Shown piece by piece: positions 26,086-37,103 of a stretch of DNA of 64,000 nucleotides. The stretch is from Allodiplogaster sudhausi. Taxonomy: Eukaryota > Nematoda > Chromadorea > Rhabditida > Diplogasteridae. Position numbers and translations under genes: made by a program. The DNA is taken from the NCBI GenBank assembly GCA_945643635.1, contig CALZFC010000031.1:4076001-4140000 (forward strand), written 5' to 3'. Position 1 is the first letter of the stretch; each line of letters starts with the position of its first letter. A model generated the notes under the pieces. The model had not been told where the DNA came from and searched no databases. It worked only from the letters and a program-made list of their open reading frames with translations.

Positions 26086-28071
26086 ATGCTTCTCAAGATC
26101 TTGCTTCTCTTTCTCTTTTTCTGCCAGCCCCTCCGTGCGGTTAGGGAAAATTGTCAAAAAGCTTCCTGAGATGTTTAAATGATCAAAAAAAGACTCACCA
26201 AATTTTCTCAAAGCTTGTTTTAGCGGTTTCTTGCTTTCAGGTCGAAATACAATGCAAGAACGGAGTCATCTGCCATGACGAGTGCTATTATCCTGTCGAC
26301 TTCAGCTCATCAGAAGGGACGCCCGAGTTGTCCTTGGACGATCCGGGTGGCTGTCAGGGGACGGCGTTGTCAGTGGGATGCGAACTTGACCTGACCATGA
26401 GCGGCAAAAAGCGACTCCGTTGTCCTTGTTATTTTGACGACTGCAACATCCATGCTATACAAACAGCTAGCGAACATTTGAAGAAGCGACTGCTCCAGAG
26501 ATATCAGGTTCCATTTAAATTTCCAATCATTTAAAGAGATTTTTTTTACCTAAAATGATGAAGCGCGCATTGACCGTGTCGGCTAAATGTGGCTCGGTAA
26601 TGGTGTACATTTTTGTAGGAGCTGATGGCTGCTGAGTCTACGGCCATAGCAACTGCGAAAAACACTGCAACCAGGCCAAGCACTGAAAACACGCCAAGCA
26701 CTCAAGCTTCGCTCTCCGGTTCATCGCCAGAGGCAACGACAACGTCTCCGCGCCATGCAACGTCTACGTCTCGCCACCGCCAGCCGCAGGTACTTAGTAT
26801 CTACTGTCTATTCGTGCTGCCGTAATATCCACAACACTTCCACATTAAGTAAAAATGTTGTCTGAGGTGTCCCTGAGCACTGCAATCGTCGGCTTCGCGA
26901 TTCTCTCCGTCGCCTTCATAATTGCCTTCGTTATTCTCCTCGGTACTGTAGATTTTTGGAGATTCCCGCCGAAATGAATTCAAATGAGAATTCCTTGCGA
27001 GTCACTTCAGTGCTGTGGTACCTGAGCAATCGCCGTCTGAGGATTCGCCTGGTCGCCCTCTCTTCCCCGGCTCCGCAAGCAAAGCCGCCCATGCATATCA
27101 CTCCAATAACAGTGCGAGACCAATTTGTCTTTAAAGGAGGGCGATCACCGAAAAATATTTACTGCAGATTCGAATTGCCGCGTCTGCCCTGTGATTCTTC
27201 ACTCTCATTCTCGCGTGCTATTTCGCTGGTCGTTCAAACCGTTGCGTGAAAATAGCACGCACGAATGAGAGTGCCAAGGGCCGCGGCAAATTGAAATATC
27301 ACATAATTTTTTCATATCGACATAATTTTAATAATTAGAGTTTTCAGATTATCGTTGACTCAAATGAAAGTCAGATGGAAACCACCGAAGGAACTACGAG
27401 CAGCGCCTCCGGGGTTGGACGTGAATTAACTAAAGTCTCCGTTTTCACGCATCTTGAAGTTTTTTTTTCAGATTACTGCTAGGACGTCTACTAAGGGAGC
27501 GCCTGAGGATACTACAATCAACGATGGCGTAATCCCTTCTGCAATTTATTTTTTCAAATATATTAACGGAAATCAGCGAAAGCGATTTCTTCTCTTGGTT
27601 CTTTATTAAACATTTCTTATCTTTATTTTTTATCATTTCAAGTCTTTTACTTTTCTAGTGCCCGACAATCACACACACACACAACACACACACACACAAC
27701 CAAGTCTGAGGCGTTTTGGATGGCTGAAAGGGAACAGAAGGTAGCTTGTTTTATTTCTAGATTTGAAAGGAAATCTTGCGAGAACTTAAAAGTTGATCTT
27801 GGCGAGTCAATTGAACATATTCTCCTTTTTCATATGCTCTACCTTTCTTCAGAGCCAGCCGCTACCAGTGAAGAAACAGCTGGAGAAGTGCGAGAAGGTG
27901 AAGAAGAAAGAGTAGAAGAAGAAAGAGGAGAAGAAGAAAGAGGAGAAGAAAGAGGAACAGAAAGAGGGGAAGCAGAAAGATGAGAAGAAGAAAGAGGAGA
28001 TGAAGAAAGAGGAGAAGACGAAGGAGGAAAAGTCGATGCGGATCGACGGCTTCACTGCATCAGCAAAGTGA
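26086..28071 (+). pseudogene. Cys-rich single-pass membrane protein family, copy A (broken)
   Basis: The exon plan matches copy D: signal 26086-26139, Cys-rich 26241-26507, stalk 26619-26789, transmembrane 26867-26942, juxtamembrane 27011-27111, then 27348-27422, 27472-27528, 27659-27740 and the tail from 27853. The first five exons are open and in phase. Damage follows: the donor after 27422 reads GA instead of GT, a CA microsatellite expansion in the eighth exon shifts the frame, and TAG at 27913 interrupts the Lys/Glu tail. The tail otherwise runs to TGA 28069 with the family ending SMRIDGFTASAK. A MITE sits in the fifth intron. A shortened product that ends early remains possible. Confidence 0.7.
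27140..27318. mobile_element. MITE copy 2, in family copy A
   Basis: It starts GGCGATCACCGAAAA and carries the same internal inverted pair as the copy at 13887-14068, in opposite orientation. The far end has lost its terminal repeat. Copy D lacks the element at this position. Confidence 0.75.
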
Positions 28072-28389
28072 GAGGAAAGCGGGTCTCAGTGTCGGAAAAT
28101 TTTTGATGAAATTTAAATTAAATAGATTAGAATGCTATTCAGCCGCCAGACGACAGACAGACGACAGACGTTTCGATTGAAATCTTTTTCGTCTTCGATG
28201 CCCTCTGCCCGACCCTCATCCCGCCTCTTACCACGTCTTCTGATTTCCTTCCAACTCCTTGTTATAAAAAAATCCTTTGAAAGATCTTTTATCTCCACAA
28301 TGCAAGAATCGTACAGACTATGTTGTATAATACGTTGTTTCATCTCGGTTTTCGTGTCGAATTATTTCGAAAGAAAAACGATCACTTAC

Positions 28390-28898
28390 ATCATACCTTT
28401 GTTGCCCTACTAAATCTCATATGTTCTCTGTATGTTCAAAGAAGTCGTCGAGGCTCTTTCTTCTCTCCTTTCCCTCAATGTTTCCAATTGCTTTGGAAAT
28501 TTCTTTTATTTCTTCCATTTCTTCAAGAATCATTTCATATTTGATTTATTAATTAGATGCTTCTATAATTTCATCTTCTTTCCGACGCATCCTCTTCCAT
28601 TTACATAATTCTCTCTTAAATCTATTTTTCTTTATTACGTTATTCGTTAGTTATAACTATATAGCGTTAGTTATAGCGTTCGGCCGTGTAGATTTTCATA
28701 TTATCATTAATATTATTATTATGAATTGCTTACCACGTGTAATGCTTGTAATACCGTCATAAATTCATTCATTCATTCATTCATTCATTCACATTTCGCT
28801 TCCTTCTCTATTCATTCTTCCCTCAGAGTGAGTCCCCGTGCGGTCGGTTTCTCTTCCCTCTCTCCCTCGGCCGATTTTCTGTCTAATTCTTCTTACCT
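28390..28898. other. Left half of the unit-1 palindrome spacer
   Basis: AT-rich sequence with an ATTC run at 28762-28790. It is collinear with about 38765-39240 in unit 2. I see no gene here. Confidence 0.6.
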
Positions 28899-29263
28899 AC
28901 AGTACCGCCCACGAGCCAAGGGATACGGCTCGAGCGGCTCCGAGCGGCTCGAGCCGCTAGGAGCCACGTTGAATTACACGCCACAGAGTGAATATTTTGG
29001 CTTTATGTTACTTGTTCCATGCTCAGAAAACATTCCTCTGTCGATTCTGCTAGAAAAAAGCGAAATAAAATGCCGAAATAAAAATACTTTATTTTCGTAC
29101 ATTCCTGATGACAAATATGGTGCTGCGTCTTAAAGTGTATGGTGCTTGGTGTAATTTATGATCACTTTGGCTACTTGCCATGTTTTCAGACAACGGAAAT
29201 AAGCACAGCTCAGGCCTTTTTTCTTCTTCTGATGTAAAATGCAGCAAAATATGGGCAGCGGTT

Positions 29264-29324
29264 GGGATTCGAACATGTGACACTCAAAACAAAAAGCGTA
29301 TCGCGCGAGCCACTGCGCCACACA
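29264..29324 (-). repeat. tRNA-like SINE promoter, inverted copy 1
   Basis: Mirror image of 30327-30387. An A-box-like TGGCGCAGTGG and B-box-like GTTCGAATCCC are in the right order and spacing on the minus strand. It lacks a full cloverleaf. Confidence 0.55.
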
Positions 29325-29388
29325 GATCGTTACCGGGAACCCTAGCCAGGCGTTGACAATGGATTAACCACCAAATGTGCTAGGAGCA

Positions 29389-29431
<43 letters not shown>

Positions 29432-29585
29432 ACTCTCTTTCTCTCCACTCACTCTCTACTTCTCGGTCAAGTCTGGATTTTTCCTCGCTTTTCCTCCGAT
29501 TCGAGCGATCCTCCAATTTATTCTCCCTTGTTTTTTTCCACTCGCTACTCTTATTCTGGGCAAAACATTCGCACCAGTTGGGGTT

Positions 29586-29645
29586 AGAACCGGCGACACT
29601 CGAAACTGCGGGCGGGCGCGCAACTTACTGCGCCGCACACGACAC
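29586..29645 (-). repeat. tRNA-like SINE promoter, inverted copy 2
   Basis: Mirror image of 30006-30064, with GGTTCTAACCCC as the B-box-like motif on the minus strand. Confidence 0.5.
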
Positions 29646-30005
29646 GCATGGAGTCCCTCCTCTTTCTTCCAAGCGGTTTATTAAAGTCTGGCAGGAGACC
29701 TCGGACTTGACTTGGTGGCGCAGTAGCACGAGGTTACGAGATGGGGGGGAGAGAGGTAAAAGAGAGAGTGGAGAGAGAGAGAGTAACAGAGACAGAAACA
29801 GAGACAGAGAGAGGCAGAGGCAGAGACAGAGACAGAGAGAGACAGAGACAGAAAGTGTTTCTAGTACATTTTAGTGAAAGTCTTTCTTCGCCTTCGCTTT
29901 CAGCGATCACTCACTTCGAGCTCTAATTTTCACATTCTATTCTCCTCATCTTATTAAAACATTTTCACCAGTTGGAAGAAAGAGGAGGGACTCCATGCGT
30001 GTCGT

Positions 30006-30064
30006 GTGTGGCGCAGGAAGTTGCGCGACCGCCCGCAGTTTTGAGTGTCGCCGGTTCTAACCCC
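30006..30064 (+). repeat. tRNA-like SINE promoter, copy 2
   Basis: GTGGCGCAG (A-box-like) is followed about 40 bases later by GGTTCTAACCCC (B-box-like). The sequence does not fold as a clear tRNA; a tRNA-derived SINE fragment is the best reading. Confidence 0.5.
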
Positions 30065-30208
30065 AACTGGTGCGAATGTTTTGCCCAGAATAAGAGTAGC
30101 GAGTGGAAAAAAGCAAGGGAGAATAAATTGGAGGACCGCTCGAATCGGAGGAAAAGCGAGGAAAAATCCAGACTTGACCGAGAAGTAGAGAGTGAGTGGA
30201 GAGAAAGA

Positions 30209-30261
<53 letters not shown>

Positions 30262-30326
30262 TGCTCCTAGCACATTTGGTGGCTAATCCATTGTCAACGT
30301 CTGGCTATGGTTCCCGGTAACGATCT

Positions 30327-30387
30327 GTGTGGCGCAGTGGCTTGCGCGATACGCTTTTTGTTTTGAGTGTCACATGTTCGAATCCCA
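30327..30387 (+). repeat. tRNA-like SINE promoter, copy 1
   Basis: TGGCGCAGTGG at 30330-30340 matches the pol III A box and GTTCGAATCCC at 30376-30386 matches the B box, with normal spacing. No intact acceptor stem is visible. Confidence 0.55.
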
Positions 30388-30771
30388 ACCGCTGCCCATA
30401 TTTTGCTGCATTTTACATCAGAAGAAGAAAAAAGGCCAGAGCTGTGCTTATTTCCGTTGTCTGAAAACATGGCAAGTAGCCAAAGTGATCATAAATTACA
30501 CCAAGAACCATACACTTTAAGACGCAGCACCATATTTGTCATCAGGAATGTACGGAAATAACGTATTTTTATTTCGGCATTTTATTTCGCTTTTTTCTAG
30601 CAGAATCGACAGAGGAATGTTTTCTGAGCATGGAACAAGCAACATAAAGCCAAAATATTCACTATGTGGCTTGTAATTCAACGCGGCTCCTAGCGGCTCG
30701 AGCGGCTCGGATCCGCTCGAGCCGCTCGGAGCCGCTCGAGCCGTATCCCCTGTCTCGTGGGCGGTACTGTA

Positions 30772-30858
30772 CATAGCTTTATTTTCCAGTCTCCGGCTTA
30801 TTTATTACTTTCTTCACTTCTTAGATTTAATTCTTCTTTGTTCTCTCGCTTCTCTGTC

Positions 30859-30904
<46 letters not shown>

Positions 30905-31280
30905 TCTGTATCTCATTCGTTAGTTCTTCTCTTCTTCTCCTAAGGGTAATAAATCCAGATTGAGTTCACCTTGTGTTGAAGCACACTGTTTTTCTTCTCA
31001 TCTCTCACAGTTGTAACTGGCTAATCCATTGCCGCCTCACATCTTCATCTGCAGTCATGCTATGCCAGTTTCATCCCGGAAAAGGTTCTTTTCCGCGTCA
31101 TGCATTCGGTTCAGCGTTGAGCCGTATATCAAAGATTCTAATATTTTCCACATGCTCTGACATGCACGCAAGCGCGATAAAAAAGAAGTAACAAATTTCA
31201 TCTTCTTCTTGGAATTCATATGATGAAATTAAAAGCGGTTTAATCTTGTATGAGCTTTAGAATGGCGGCAAAGGTATGAT
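30772..31280. other. Right half of the unit-1 palindrome spacer
   Basis: Contains a CT microsatellite at about 30863-30905 and sequence collinear with 39240-39705 of unit 2. No gene was seen. Confidence 0.6.
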
Positions 31281-31760
31281 GTTAGTGATCATTGTTTTTC
31301 TTTCGAAATAATCGACACGAAAACCGAAATGAAATAACGTATTCCACAACGTAGTCTGTACGATTCTTGCATTGTGGAGATAAAAGATCTTTCAAAAGAT
31401 TTTTTATAACAAGGGGTTGGAAGGAAATCAGAAGACGTGGTAAGAGGCGGGATGAGGGTCGGGCAGAGGGCATCGAAGACGAAAAAGAGTTCAATCAAAA
31501 CGTCTGTCTGTCGTCTGGCGGCTGAATAGCATTCTTTCTCCTCCTTCGCCTATTTCTCGTTCTTTACTTTTCTCTCGTAATTTTGTTTTCTTCTTTTTGC
31601 ATTTTGTTCTGTAATTTTCTTTAGCTTTACTTAAAGTGCATCTATGCCATTGTAATGTGTCGCATTAAGTAACATCGTGTATGCGAATAAAGAATATATA
31701 TATAATCTATTTAATTTAAACTTCTTAAAAAAATTTCCGACACTGAGTCCCGCTTTCCTC

Positions 31761-33464
31761 TCACTTTGCGGATGCAGTGAAACCGTCGATCCGCATCGAC
31801 TTCTCCTCCTTCGTCTCCTCCTCTTTCTGCTTCTCCTCTTCTTTCTTCTTCCCCTCTTCCTTCTCCTCTATCTTATCCTCTTTTTTCTTCTTCTCAGTTA
31901 TCTTTTTCTCGCCCTTCTCCAGCCGTTCCTTCACTAGCAGGCTCTGAAAAAGGTAGAGCATAAGAAAAGGAAGAAATTTTGTATGATATGTTCAATTGTC
32001 AACTTTTCTAGAAATACCTTCTGTTCCCTTCCAGCCATCCAAAACGCCTCAGACTTGGTTGTCGTAGTGATTGTCGGACATTAAAAAAGTAAAAGACTCG
32101 AAAGATAAAAAATATTTAATAAATCCCCTTGTCTCGGTGATGCACATATACATACATAGTCCGGACATGTGGAAATAAAAGCGATAACAGAGTGACAACA
32201 TTGAAATAAGCAAACTTCCGGGTCGCAAAGGGTCCCTACCAAAATCGTAAATGGATAAAACTAAAATGAGGTAAATATTTGAAAAAAAGAAATTGCAGAA
32301 GGGGTTACGAAATCTTCGATTGTAGTATCCTCAGGCGCTCCCTTTGTAGACGTCCTAGCAGCAATCTGAAAAAAACCTCAAGTAGCGTGTAAAGATAGAT
32401 TTCAGTTAATACACGTCCAACCCCGGGTCTCGTCATTCCTTCGGTGGTTTCCATCTGATTTTGATTTGTGTCGACGATTATCTGAAAACTCATATTTTGG
32501 AAATTATGTCGATATGAAAAATAATAAAAAAATAAGAATATCAAATATAAGTAATATTGAAAATCTAATAAGGACAAATTGGTCTCTCTTCAAATCTTCA
32601 AAAAGATACAGTACCGAGGAGAATAACGAAGGCAATTATGAAGGCGACTTAGAGAATCGCGAAGCCGACGATTGCAGTGCTCAGCGACACCTCAGACAAC
32701 ACTTTTACTTAATGTGGAAGTGTTGGGGATATTATGGTAAGTACCTGCTGCTGGTGGTGGCGAGACGTAGACGTTGAGAGGCGCGGAGACGTTGTCGTTG
32801 CCTCTGGCGACGATGAACCGGAGAGGGAAGCTTGAGTACTTGGCGTGGTTTTAGTGCTTGGCGTGGTTGCAGTATTTTTCGCAGTTGTTATGGCCGTATA
32901 ATTAGTAGCGATCAGCTCCTACAAAAATGTTCATGATTACCTTGCGCAAAAATGATTTTTAGAAACGTGACATTTAGCCGGCGCGGTCAATGCGCGCTTC
33001 AGCATTTTAAGTGAAAAAAAATCTTTTAAATGAGGGGAAATTTAAATGGAACCTGATATCTCTGCCACAGTCGCTTCTTCAAATGTTCGCTAGCTCCTTG
33101 AATAGCATAGTTGTTGCAGTCGTTAAAATAACAAGGACAAAGGAGTCGGTTCTCGACCACCGGGTCGAGTTCGCAGCCCATTGGCAACGCCCTCCCCAGA
33201 CATCCACCCCGATCGTTAGAGGACAACTTCGGCGTCCCTTCTGATGAGCTGAAGTCGACAGGATAATAGCACTCGTCATTGCAGATGACTCCGTTCTTGC
33301 ATTGTATTTCGACCTGAAAACAAGAAACCGCTAAAACTTTGAGAAAATTTGGTGAGTGTTTTTTTGATCATTTAAATGTCTCAGGAAGCTTTTTAACAAT
33401 TTTCCCTAACCGCACGGAGGGGCTGGCAGAAGAAGAGAAAGAGGAGCACGATCTTGAGAAGCAT
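31761..33464 (-). pseudogene. Cys-rich membrane protein family, copy C (broken)
   Basis: On the minus strand: signal 33411-33464, Cys-rich 33053-33313 and stalk 32745-32918 are open and in phase. Then TAA (32649-32651) interrupts the transmembrane exon, the juxtamembrane exon is deleted, and the acceptor before the penultimate exon reads AA instead of AG (about 32081). The Lys/Glu tail exon is still open to the conserved SMRIDGFTASAK end (stop 31761-31763). A TAG just upstream of the signal-peptide ATG shows that translation in this family starts at MLLKI and not at an earlier ATG. A TATAAAAG box is kept at about 33588-33595. Confidence 0.7.
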
Positions 33465-33599
33465 GGGAGAGGAGCAGAGGAAAGTGAAGAGAGGAGAGAG
33501 CGTGGTGAAGAAGGTGAGCTATGTAGAAGTCAACCTCATGCGAGCGGAAGGCGATGATGGAATGATTTCATTTACCGAATTCTTTACTTTTATACGGAT

Positions 33600-34990
33600 T
33601 TTGGGTGAAGGTTAAAGTTACACTTTTCATTCCTCTTTATCCAAAATTTGTACGTTCTGAATGACACTTCCTTCTATTTTTCACGTATTCTTTCCACTTC
33701 AGCATCTTTGATATTTTGCGTATTAATGTCACCTTTCTTTAATAACTACTACTTCGTGCACATTCCAAAAATTTTTTTTGTGAACGGTGGAATGTCGAAA
33801 TAGGGCTTTGAGAGAAGAGAGACGAGGGTTGAGGAAGGAAGTGCAAAGGAATTACAAGTGACACCCCTTCAGATGACCAAGTCAAATAAAATCATAGAAA
33901 TTTCTGTCCCAGAAATAAAATAACCTAACATAAGGGGCTCCAATTTAGATTTTCCCAGGAATTTCAATTGTTTTGAACTGCTTCGTTTTCTGAGGGAGTG
34001 TCATGTGTCTCGGCTTGTAAACTCCCGAACTTAATTCTTTTCCCAGTGGTGTGCAGACGAAAGCATTGAACAGAGTACTCTTCTTTATTCTCGAAAACAA
34101 ATCAAATTATCTTCTCGTTCCACTAGCTCCGCCTTCTTTCCAGACTTCGCTCATCCGTCCCATAGGATTAGGCTCCGCCCACTCCTTCGACGTAAGCTTG
34201 GGTTCCGCCCACTTGTATACTCCCACCACAGTAGATTCTGAGTTTGAGTTGTCTACCAAAAGATTCAAAAGTATTTGCTGAAAATGTTATAAGAGATCTT
34301 TTTAAAGTGCATAGATATTTTTATATTTATATTTATTATTTATTTATACATATTTTGAACATCAAATAACTCCTCTTCTTTTAGAGCCTTCTTGAGAATT
34401 AAACATAGTTATTAATCAGTAATGAACTTCTTATTGATTCCTCATCGCAGTAGGAGTAGCGGCACCAGTACAATCCGCCTAGCAGCAGTTGTCACCTGCA
34501 GTTGTCTCCGCCCATTTCCTTGACTCTGACTCCGCCTCATTTCAAGTCTTTATCTTCTGCGAGCTTATAACCCCCATTCTAAAGCAAACTTCTTCAAACG
34601 AATGTATTAGGATAACGCTGTGGAACATTTAAAAAGGAGAGAGAGAGAGAAAACAAACGGGCCAACGAACATTTAAAAAGTAGAGCGAAAAGATAGAGCC
34701 AGCGGTGATAGAAGCGAAATGATTGTGGAGTGGACAATCATTGTTTGTCTTCAATTTTGGTAGTGAAATTGCACCTTTCCCAAAACCAGAAAAAGGCCAA
34801 GTGATTTTTGGGATGCTTACCATTAGGATGCCTATTATTTCATGTGACGCCTAATTTCTCCATGGGATGATTAGGACGCCTGCATTAGAATAGAGCCCTG
34901 AATTCTACCATTTTGCATTTCTAACACTCTCTTTTTGCACTTCTATGTTTTCACATATAAAGTGCAAAGGCAATATGCAAAGTATCTTAA
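33600..34990. other. Spacer between copy C and SSP copy 1
   Basis: Collinear with about 41890-43680 of unit 2. It holds two variants of the GGCTCCGCCCAC minisatellite unit (34166-34215), which is expanded in unit 2. No gene was seen. Confidence 0.6.
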
Positions 34991-34997
34991 ACAACAT

Positions 34998-35005
34998 TAT
35001 AAAAG
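34998..35005 (+). promoter_or_regulatory. TATA box of SSP/MSP-domain copy 1
   Basis: TATAAAAG about 70 bp before the ATG at 35072; the same box and surroundings occur before copy 2. Confidence 0.65.
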
Positions 35006-35071
35006 CGGCGGAATGGCAGAAAGCAGTCATTCTACTTGCATTTCCGGCCGGCGTTTGGCTGTTTCTCCGAA

Positions 35072-35691
35072 ATGGCTGCTGCAATCAACATTGAGCCCGG
35101 CGCGTCTGCCTTCGCTGCCTCTGGCGGCAAGGCTTCTCACCAGATCGTCTCCGTCACCGACGCCCGTCTCGCATTCAAAGTATTCTTTTCCTTCTCCTTG
35201 CACTCTCTCATCCATGAACGGAAGCTCTTTGTCATATTTGGAATACAAAGTAATATGGGGCTTATTAAAGCAAGAAAACTTTTTTAATTCTGTTATTCTT
35301 TTAGGTGAAGTCGCGTCGAACAACGACCACTACCGCGTGCATCCGGTGTACGGCTTCCTCGAGCCGAAGACCAGCGCCAAGCTGGACATCGTCCGCTCCG
35401 CCGGCCCTCCCAAGGAGGACAAGATTGTCGTCCAATGGGCCGAGGTACCTTCTATTCAAGAGAATTTGAAGTCGCAAGAATGAAATGGACCCTGGATATC
35501 TTCTTCTCTGCCTCTAACATTCCTCTTTTTATATAATATCAGACGCTACAACCTCTAAAAATAAGTTTTATACTATACTAGAAGATTCCTTTTATGTACA
35601 AAGGTGCCTGCCGAAGAGGCCGACCCCCAGGCGCCCTTCAAGGCTGGCGCGCAGGCTGGAGAAGTGATCCTCCCGCTAAAGGCGGAGTGAT
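35072..35691 (+). pseudogene. SSP-type MSP-domain protein, copy 1 (frameshifted)
   Basis: Exons 35072-35179, 35305-35444 and 35604-35691 match copy 2 in unit 2 almost base for base. Exon 2 has two extra bases (GTCGCGTCG against GTCGTCG), which throws the MSP domain out of frame; no alternative acceptor restores it. The second-exon frame still spells YRVHPVYGFLEPKTSAKLD when read one register over. An AATAAA lies at 35730-35735. Unless the base call is wrong, this is a recent pseudogene. Confidence 0.75.
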
Positions 35692-35993
35692 TTGCCGTCT
35701 GCTCTCCCTTCCTTTCTCCCTCCACATGGAATAAAACAGCTACTATGTCCAAGTCTGAGGTCACAAGACGAAAAGATTGCAAGGGGGAACATCTCTACGC
35801 ATTCTTTCTCTGCTAATGTTAACATGCTGCTGAATAGATTGGGTTGCTTTTTGTTCCTCCTCGATTAGTGAGATTTGTTCGATGAAAGCTTATTGTTAGT
35901 ATTTGCATTTCCCGTTCCTCTGCATTCACTTTCACCCCGCGAGGTATTCTCGGGCTCAATTTGTAATACAATTCATCGCTGCACTTCATTCTT

Positions 35994-36030
<37 letters not shown>

Positions 36031-36632
36031 TTATCATTACGTTCATGCTCTATTTTCCCTTCTTTCGCACTTTCACTGGCTGCTTCTGGGCTCCAAAAGA
36101 ACCAATTGTTGTTGTACAAACATTAGAAGCATAGCGAAAGTGTCTTTTTCTGCACATTCTCACGTTGTAACTTTACGAGCGGATGTTTGATAAAGAACTA
36201 CGGAAACCGTTGGTATTTCAGTTTGGCGGGAAAAATATTTGTACATGGGATGCGCTAGGAAGTGAAGAGTACTTATGAATCATTCAAGGACAACCGCCTC
36301 TCAACGCAGGAAGCTCAAGAATGACTTTGATAGGGATCCATCTCGCAGGAAACCACCATTCCTTTGTCGATCCACTAAAGCTCATTCTTAATTAAACCAC
36401 TTTTTATTTCATCATATGAAATCGAAGAAGAAGAAATTTACTCTTTAATTACGATTGTCCATATGCGGTAATTATTGGAATTTATTTTATATATGTAAAT
36501 GCAATATTTCACCCATGAATGCAGAATGCAATGCTTTTGGAAATATAAATTTTCATATACACATAAAATACATGTGAAATCTCGTAAAGGACTCCGTTAC
36601 AGAGAGACCGTCAAAAGTTTCCAAGCCAACGT

Positions 36633-36827
36633 ATGAACAGAATTTTGTTCTACACAAATATACGAATTTCCAGTCTCTCCCACCAATTCTCTGATGAAGA
36701 CTCAGATGAAGACTTTTGCCATCCATCAATCGTTTCTTTGCCTGCCTGTCACGATATCGTATTCGATGGAATATCGAATAGGCAAAGGAAAACTCGTTTG
36801 ATGGAAGAGGGCTATCTTCAATGCTGA
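36633..36827 (+). other. Unassigned 64-codon ORF, second copy
   Basis: Identical in translation to 25457-25651, with the same possible internal acceptor. It stays open, but the copies are too recent for this to prove selection. Confidence 0.3.
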
Positions 36828-37103
36828 CAATGTCATGCGGAAGATCGAGAATAAAGGACGGTAGTCTTCTCTGTATATAACTTGTAACATATCAATTAAT
36901 ACTGCAAGAATCTTCATTTCTGTTCCAGCCGACTGCCTATTAGCGATAAAAATTTCCAAAAATAAAAAAATAAAAAGATAAAAAAAAAATTCTACATCGA
37001 AGAACGTGAGAAATAGAAAGAAGTGCAATTCAGAAGTTACAAATTTTGGATAAAGAGGAATGAAAGGTACAACTTTCCATACACTTTGATCACGTTAAAA
37101 AAA

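Larger units (their letters stand above)
28900..30769. mobile_element. 1.87-kb palindromic element with TA target duplication
   Basis: It begins CAGTACCGCCCACGAG and ends with the reverse complement CTCGTGGGCGGTACTG (one internal difference), flanked by TA at 28898-28899 and 30770-30771, the signature of Tc1/mariner-type insertion. The arms (about 28900-29673 and 29975-30769) mirror each other around a centre of roughly 300 bp. They contain CT/GA microsatellites, GAGCGGCTC-type repeats near the ends and tRNA-like boxes. No transposase was seen, so it would be non-autonomous. Unit 2 has no insert at the matching site (about 39235-39255). Confidence 0.85.
18480..36030. repeat. Tandem duplication unit 1
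   Basis: The sequence 18483-18670 recurs at 36037-36224, and 25088 onward recurs from about 36247. Removing the insertion between about 18672 and 25085 makes unit 1 collinear with unit 2 (36031-44700). The unit contains family copy A (+), copy C (-) and the SSP gene. Its two halves form an inverted repeat centred near 29780. Confidence 0.85.

Noticed and set aside
29264..30387. tRNA genes
   Set aside because: A and B boxes are present but no full cloverleaf or acceptor stem can be drawn; they lie inside a repeated mobile element.
35072..35691. A second working SSP gene
   Set aside because: Two extra bases in exon 2 break the MSP frame and no alternative acceptor repairs it.
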